Of a stretch of DNA of 64,000 bases, positions 59,823 through 64,000 are shown in pieces. The position numbers were made by a program, and so were the translations under genes. Position 1 is the stretch's first letter. Every line of letters begins with the position of its first letter. Under the pieces are notes generated by a model. The model worked only from the letters and a program-made list of their open reading frames with translations, was not told the origin of the DNA and did not search any database. The DNA comes from Streptomyces sp. Edi2 (lineage in GTDB: Bacteria > Actinomycetota > Actinomycetes > Streptomycetales > Streptomycetaceae): NCBI RefSeq assembly GCF_040253635.1, contig NZ_JBEJGX010000003.1, positions 7,961,501 to 8,025,500 on the forward strand, given 5' to 3'.

Positions 59823-60979
59823 ACGACGGGACACCCCTGACCGGCACCCCGGCGCCCGACCCCGACCTCCTCTACTCCCAGGAGGAGGACGCGCTGCGCG
59901 ATGCCGTACGGTCGCTGTTCGCCGACCGCAGCGATCCGGCCACCGTGCTCGCCGGCCTGGAGTCGGAGGCCGCCTACGACACCGCCCTGTGGCGGGCGCT
60001 CGCCACGGACATCGGCGCCGCCGGGCTGCTGGTGCCCGAAAAGCTCGGCGGAGCGGGCGCGAGCGCCCGCGAGGCCGCCGTGGTGCTGGAGGAGGTCGGC
60101 CGCTGTGTCGCGCCCGTCCCCTATCTGACCAGCGCGGTCATCGCGGTGACCGCCCTGCTCGGCTGCGACCACGACCAAGAGGATGTGGCCGCGCCGCTTG
60201 CCGCGCTCGCCGGGGGCGGCACCGTCGGTGTACTCGCCGTCCCGCTGCCCACCGCTCCGGGCGGGCCGGCCCCATCCGCCGTACGGGCCGCGGCGGACGG
60301 CGCCCTGACCGGCCGGGTGACCTCGGTCGCCGACGCCGCGGGCGCCGGACTCCTCCTGGTCCCGGCCGAGGGTCCCGACGGCCCGGCCCTCTACGCGGTC
60401 GAGGCTGCGGCGGACGGTGTCCGCACCGAGCCCGTCACCCCGCTCGACCTCACCCGCCCCCTGGGGCACCTCACCTTCGACGGTGCCCGCGGCCGGCTCC
60501 TGGCGACCGGGGACCGGGCCCGCACCGCCGTCGCGGGCGCGCTGCTCACCGGCGCCGGGCTGCTCGCCTCGGAACAGCTGGGTGTCGCCGAATGGTGCCT
60601 GGCCGAAACCGTGCGCCACACGGCCGAGCGCACCCAGTTCGGCCGCCCCGTCGGCTCGTTCCAGGCGCTCAAGCACCGGATGGCCGCGCTCTGGCTGGAG
60701 GTGGCATCGGCCCGCGCCGCCGCCCGCAACGCCGCGGACGCACTGGCCACCGGCAGCGCCGATGCCCCGGTGGCGGTGGCCGTCGCCCAGGCGTACTGCG
60801 CGCCGGTGGCGGTGCGCGCCGCCCAGGAGTGCATCCAGCTGCACGGCGGCATCGGCATGACCTGGGAACACCCGGCCCATCTGTTCCTCAAGCGGGCCAA
60901 GAGCGATGAGCTCGCCCTGGGGTCGCCGGGGCGGCACCGGGAGGCCCTGGCGGGGCTGGTCGCTCTCGACGCCCCGTAG
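59819..60979 (+). CDS. Acyl-CoA dehydrogenase, beta-type subunit
   Basis: This 386-aa acyl-CoA dehydrogenase family protein lacks the usual EGxxE base segment; the equivalent region reads QLHGGIGMTWEHPAHLFLKR. Its FAD-side motif QFGRPVGSFQALKHRMAAL is present. This is the pattern of the non-catalytic beta subunit in alpha2-beta2 FadE enzymes (FadE26/27 type), so it probably forms a heterotetramer with the preceding protein. It starts in a 4-nt overlap. The operon ends at a hairpin at 61010. Confidence 0.9.
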   Translation: MNDGTPLTGTPAPDPDLLYSQEEDALRDAVRSLFADRSDPATVLAGLESEAAYDTALWRALATDIGAAGLLVPEKLGGAGASAREAAVVLEEVGRCVAPVPYLTSAVIAVTALLGCDHDQEDVAAPLAALAGGGTVGVLAVPLPTAPGGPAPSAVRAAADGALTGRVTSVADAAGAGLLLVPAEGPDGPALYAVEAAADGVRTEPVTPLDLTRPLGHLTFDGARGRLLATGDRARTAVAGALLTGAGLLASEQLGVAEWCLAETVRHTAERTQFGRPVGSFQALKHRMAALWLEVASARAAARNAADALATGSADAPVAVAVAQAYCAPVAVRAAQECIQLHGGIGMTWEHPAHLFLKRAKSDELALGSPGRHREALAGLVALDAP

Positions 60980-61009
60980 CTCTTGACGCCCGGTAGGCCA
61001 CCTCCTGTC

Positions 61010-61039
61010 GAATGACCGGCCGCCGCCGGCCGGTCATTC
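61010..61039. terminator. Hairpin between convergent genes
   Basis: GAATGACCGGC (61010-61020) and GCCGGTCATTC (61029-61039) form a perfect 11-bp stem with an 8-nt loop. It lies after the acyl-CoA dehydrogenase operon and overlaps the stop codon of the convergent gene at 61034. Confidence 0.75.
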
Positions 61040-61603
61040 GGTGATGGCGAAGGTCCGGCTGACGGCGCCGACCGCGCCGTCACCGGCGGTGGCCACCTCC
61101 AGGACGTAGCGGGGGCCCGGCGGCACCTTGGGCAGCGTCACGATCGCCTCACCGGTCGGTCCGGCCTCCGCCCTGGGCACCACCAGCGCCACCCGCTGCG
61201 AGCGGCCGTGGCCCGTCGCCGCCCGCAGCCAGACGTCCACCTCCTCGCCCGTGCTGTTCTTCCAGGCCGCCGTGAAGCTGCCGTTCGCCTTGTAGTCGAC
61301 GCCGGGCTTCGGTGCGGTCACCTCGATCCGCCCCGTCGGCGGTGCGGCGAAGTCCTCGGGCTCCCCGGGTTCCTCGGGCCGTTCGGGTCCGGCGCCTGCG
61401 GCGGTGGTGTTGAGGGCGGAGGTGGCGGCCCGCGCGGCCGAGCCCGCATGGCCGGACACGGCGGCCGCCGAACCGCCGGCCGAGGGCCGGCTCCGGCCGG
61501 TGTCCGGGCGCGACGGCGTCAGCGAGATCACCAGCATGCATCCGACGGCGGTGGCGGCGACGGCGACGGCCAGATTGGTGGCCATCGAGGTGGCCCTGCA
61601 CAT
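61034..61603 (-). CDS. Hypothetical secreted or anchored protein
   Basis: This 189-aa protein begins with a hydrophobic helix (ATNLAVAVAATAVGCMLVIS, 8-27), then a Ser/Ala/Glu/Pro-rich linker (about 30-90) and a C-terminal beta-rich domain (about 90-189: RIEVTAPKPGVDYKANGSFT, YVLEVATAGDGAVGAVSRTF) that looks Ig-like. I cannot name the family. ATG 61603 has a GAGGAG-type site close by; ATG 61585 is the alternative. The position next to the envelope-type gene at 61806 is divergent. Confidence 0.65.
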   Translation of the reverse strand: MCRATSMATNLAVAVAATAVGCMLVISLTPSRPDTGRSRPSAGGSAAAVSGHAGSAARAATSALNTTAAGAGPERPEEPGEPEDFAAPPTGRIEVTAPKPGVDYKANGSFTAAWKNSTGEEVDVWLRAATGHGRSQRVALVVPRAEAGPTGEAIVTLPKVPPGPRYVLEVATAGDGAVGAVSRTFAITE

Positions 61604-61805
61604 CGTCTCCTCGTTTCCTCGGGGGAGTGGCGAGCCGGAACATCCCCGGCGCTTTGATCATCAAAAACGACGCGCGGAGCGATCACCTGGATGGACATCC
61701 CCGGCGCGACAGCCGTCCGTGGACGGAGGAGAATCCCCCGGTGCGGGACGAATCGACCCCTGCACCGGTGATGTCTGGAAAGTGCGGTTCAGGTAGCGTC
61801 GAACC

Positions 61806-63173
61806 ATGAAGACCGCAACACGTCGTGCGCTGATCGGACCGGTTCTGCTGCTGATGGCCGCCCTGCTGGTGGTGGCCGCCGCACTGGCACCGGGAGCCCG
61901 TGCCGCCGGCGGGCTCGACGAGGCGGCGGCAGCCCTCAAGAAGGGCCCGGTCTATGTGGATCCCCGTGCCGCGGGCCAGTTCTCCTCGGCCGAAGCGGAT
62001 GCGCTGGCCAAGAAAATCAAGGACGCGAACAAGCCGGTCTTCGTCGCCGTGCTGCCACGGGCCGCCGAGTACCAGCCCAGCACGCTGCTGCGCGATCTGC
62101 GCACCAAGACCGGCATCAGCGGCGTCTACGCCGTCGAGCTGGGCAACGGCTTCAACGCCGGTGCCGACCCGCGGGTGATGCCGCACAGCGCGGTGCAGAA
62201 CCTCGTCGGGTCGGTCAAGCGCTCCCACTACCCGAGCGTCAACGCCCGGCTGAACAGCTTTGTCGACACCGCGACCGCCTCGGCGCACGGCCAGGCACCC
62301 GCCTCCTGGGGCGACTCCGGCGGCACCGGCTTCGACGCTGGCACCGCGATCGGTCTCGGTGTGCTGGTGGTCGTCGGCGGTGGCGGCGCGTACGCCCTCG
62401 CGCGCCGCAACCGCAGAAGGCGGGCCGAGGAGGAGCGGGCGGCGCTGGAGGACCTGCGGGTCGTCGTCGACGAGGACATCACCGCCTTCGGCGAGGAGCT
62501 GGACCGGCTCGACTTCCACCCCGGCGAGCCCGGTGCCGACGACCCGATGCGCGCGGACTACAGTCATGCGCTGGACGCGTACGAGAACGCCAAGTCGTCG
62601 ATGGCGGCGGCCGGGCACCCCGGCGATGTGCAGGCCGTGACCAAGGCCCTGGAGGAAGGCCGGTTCTCGCTGGCCACCCTTGCCGCGCGACGCGAGGGCA
62701 AGCCGCTGCCCGAGCGCCGGCTGCCCTGCTTCTTCGATCCGCGCCACGGTCCGTCCGTCGTCGATGTCGCCTGGGCCCCCGCGGGCGGTGCGGAGCGCAC
62801 CGTGCCGGTCTGTGCCGCGGACAAGAGCCGCCTGGACGACGGCCGGGAGCCGCTGGCCCGTACGGTCCGCACCCCGGGCGGCGACCGCCCCTACTGGGAC
62901 GCGGGCCCGGCCTACGGCCCCTGGGCGGGCGGCTACTTCGGCGGCGGCCTGCTGCCCGGCCTCCTGGTGGGCACGCTGCTCGGCAACATGATGTGGTCGA
63001 CCGACGCCTATGGCGCCGGCTTCGGCGGCCCCACGGGTGCCGAGGGCGGCGACTCCTCCGGAGCCGACTTCAACTCCGACGACTTCGGCGGCGGCTTCGG
63101 CGACGGCGGTGGCTTCGGTGACGGCGGCGGCTTCGGCGGCGGAGGCGACGGGGGCTTCGGCGGCGGTTTCTGA
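61806..63173 (+). CDS. TPM-like membrane protein with Gly-rich tail
   Basis: This 455-aa protein has a signal peptide (PVLLLMAALLVVAAALAPGA), an extracytoplasmic domain (about 40-170; PVYVDPRAAGQFSSAEADAL resembles TPM/YgcG-type domains), one transmembrane segment (GLGVLVVVGGGGAYALA, about 180-196) and a basic stop-transfer RRNRRRR. A charged helical cytoplasmic region follows (about 205-300). A further Gly-hydrophobic segment (YFGGGLLPGLLVGTLLGNMM) precedes a Gly/Phe/Asp tail of repeated GGGFGDGG units. The function is unknown. It lies divergent from the gene at 61034. Confidence 0.75.
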   Translation: MKTATRRALIGPVLLLMAALLVVAAALAPGARAAGGLDEAAAALKKGPVYVDPRAAGQFSSAEADALAKKIKDANKPVFVAVLPRAAEYQPSTLLRDLRTKTGISGVYAVELGNGFNAGADPRVMPHSAVQNLVGSVKRSHYPSVNARLNSFVDTATASAHGQAPASWGDSGGTGFDAGTAIGLGVLVVVGGGGAYALARRNRRRRAEEERAALEDLRVVVDEDITAFGEELDRLDFHPGEPGADDPMRADYSHALDAYENAKSSMAAAGHPGDVQAVTKALEEGRFSLATLAARREGKPLPERRLPCFFDPRHGPSVVDVAWAPAGGAERTVPVCAADKSRLDDGREPLARTVRTPGGDRPYWDAGPAYGPWAGGYFGGGLLPGLLVGTLLGNMMWSTDAYGAGFGGPTGAEGGDSSGADFNSDDFGGGFGDGGGFGDGGGFGGGGDGGFGGGF

Positions 63174-63314
63174 GCGCGGGGCGCCTCCCGCGCTCCCGCG
63201 CCGCCGCCTCGAGGCGCGCACCGCCGCGGCCGCACGCGCTGGGCGCTCACCGCTGCGTGGCACTCGCCGGGCGCTGCACTCGCCGGGCGCTGAGCGCTTC
63301 GCCCCCCGCCGCGC

Positions 63315-63773
63315 TCAGCCTTCCGTAGTGCCCACCGCCCGCTTGGCGCCGAGGAACCGCCCGTAGCGCGGGCGCGCCGCGAAGTCCGCATAGCGCCATA
63401 CGGCGGGTTCGCCGACCTCCCGGCACAGGTGCAGGACCTGGTCGGGCCCCAGGTGCACGCCCACATGTGCGCCGTACCCCGGTGGCCGGCCGTCGAGCGG
63501 CCCGGAGTCGAACAGCACCAGATCCAGCGGTTGCGGAGCGGCGGCCCGCCGTGTTGCGTGCTCGTCCGCCCAGAGCTCCGCCGAGCGCAACGGCGGTATC
63601 CGCAGGCCGAAGTGGCGCAGCACGGCATAGGCGTAGCGCTGGCAGTTCGCGCCCCCGGCCACGTCGGCGAAGGGATCAAGGGCGCCGCCGGGTGCCTCGC
63701 CCGCCCTCGCCGGGTCGTGTGACGGGCATTCAGGTGTCGGGGCTCCCGGATGGCGGGCGCCCGAGTAGGTCAC
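63315..63773 (-). CDS. NlpC/P60-like hydrolase domain protein
   Basis: This 152-aa protein resembles NlpC/P60 cysteine peptidases: GGANCQRYAYAVLRHFGL holds the catalytic Cys and GAHVGVHLGPDQVLHLC the His. Such enzymes cleave cell-wall peptides, but no signal peptide is visible, so the role may differ. The start is uncertain: GTG 63773 gives VTYSGARHPGA and a suitable length; the frame is open to 63977 upstream. Confidence 0.6.
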   Translation of the reverse strand: MTYSGARHPGAPTPECPSHDPARAGEAPGGALDPFADVAGGANCQRYAYAVLRHFGLRIPPLRSAELWADEHATRRAAAPQPLDLVLFDSGPLDGRPPGYGAHVGVHLGPDQVLHLCREVGEPAVWRYADFAARPRYGRFLGAKRAVGTTEG

Positions 63774-63958
63774 CTTCCGCAGGGCTCGAGGAAGCCGCCG
63801 GAACGCTACCGTGCCACCGGAGGCGGGGATTTGACGGCCGGGGTCGTACCTCACCCGGTCATGATGCAGGGGATCTCCCTCGTGCCGCACGTCCCGGTGT
63901 CGAGCAGGCTCGACGAATCGGATCCGACGTGCACTCGACACCGCGAGGAGATCCCCGA

Positions 63959-64000
63959 TGGAACGCCGCTTTCGCAAGGCAGCTCTCTGGGGCGCGACCG
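63959..64000 (+). CDS. Start of a gene cut by the window edge
   Basis: ATG 63959 has GAGGAG 7 nt upstream and opens MERRFRKAALWGAT with continued reading to the edge. The basic start followed by AALWGA may be the beginning of a signal peptide or membrane segment. Only 14 codons are visible, so no function can be assigned. It is divergent from the NlpC/P60-like gene. Confidence 0.55.

Noticed and set aside
1..64000. CRISPR arrays, tRNA or rRNA genes, transposases, integrases
   Set aside because: I looked for regular direct repeats with unique spacers, cloverleaf-like segments, and recombinase motifs and found none; short tandem arrays found are coding or degenerate minisatellites.

Overview
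The window looks like chromosomal DNA of a Streptomyces or a close relative. The GC content is very high, with strong G/C bias at third codon positions. GTG starts are frequent, many genes overlap by 4 nt (ATGA/GTGA), Tat signal peptides are present, and the families are typical of the group (ergothioneine genes, PaaX, CYP102, TerD, GH29/GH92 secreted hydrolases). I see no rRNA, tRNA, CRISPR array, transposase or phage gene.

Left part (1-16 kb). A DUF1990 gene is followed by a fatty-acid pair (AidB-like acyl-CoA dehydrogenase and crotonase) divergent from a PaaX-type regulator. Then come an orphan substrate-binding lipoprotein, a Tat-exported beta-propeller lactonase, a TPR protein that overlaps tail-to-tail a lipase maturation factor, a 56-aa protein with a structured upstream region and a strong terminator, a secreted alpha-L-fucosidase, an acyl-CoA synthetase and several small proteins.

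16-28 kb. A long protein joins a coiled coil, an Mrr-type nuclease core and a TerD domain, and is followed by a kinase-like gene; this is my best candidate for an unusual stress or defence module. Next are a [3Fe-4S] ferredoxin and its reductase (which carries in-frame repeat insertions), a short UvrA paralogue, an EF-hand protein, a LysR/LysE divergent pair and a GH92 mannosidase.

28-38.5 kb has an accessory flavour: repeats, a gene remnant, and codon use that by eye is slightly less GC-extreme. It holds an MFS-methyltransferase-old yellow enzyme operon with a divergent XRE-cupin regulator, a CPYC flavoprotein, a broken DUF4239 gene, a hydrolase, a VOC protein, and a PadR-DUF1048-DUF1048 operon ended by a perfect hairpin.

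38.5-64 kb returns to conserved chromosomal genes: a secreted protein, an amino-acid permease, dodecin, a universal stress protein, a self-sufficient P450 (CYP102 type) divergent from a PAS-LuxR regulator with a perfect palindrome between them, two different phospholipase C families flanking a membrane-anchored protease, the overlapping egtABCD ergothioneine operon, an AlaA-type aminotransferase divergent from HxlR-SCP2 plus a HAD phosphatase, an operon of a quinone oxidoreductase with an alpha/beta acyl-CoA dehydrogenase pair, and envelope-associated proteins. The right edge cuts a gene starting at 63959.

Starts were chosen from ribosome binding sites, overlaps and family N-termini. All functional calls are by reading family motifs; no search was run.
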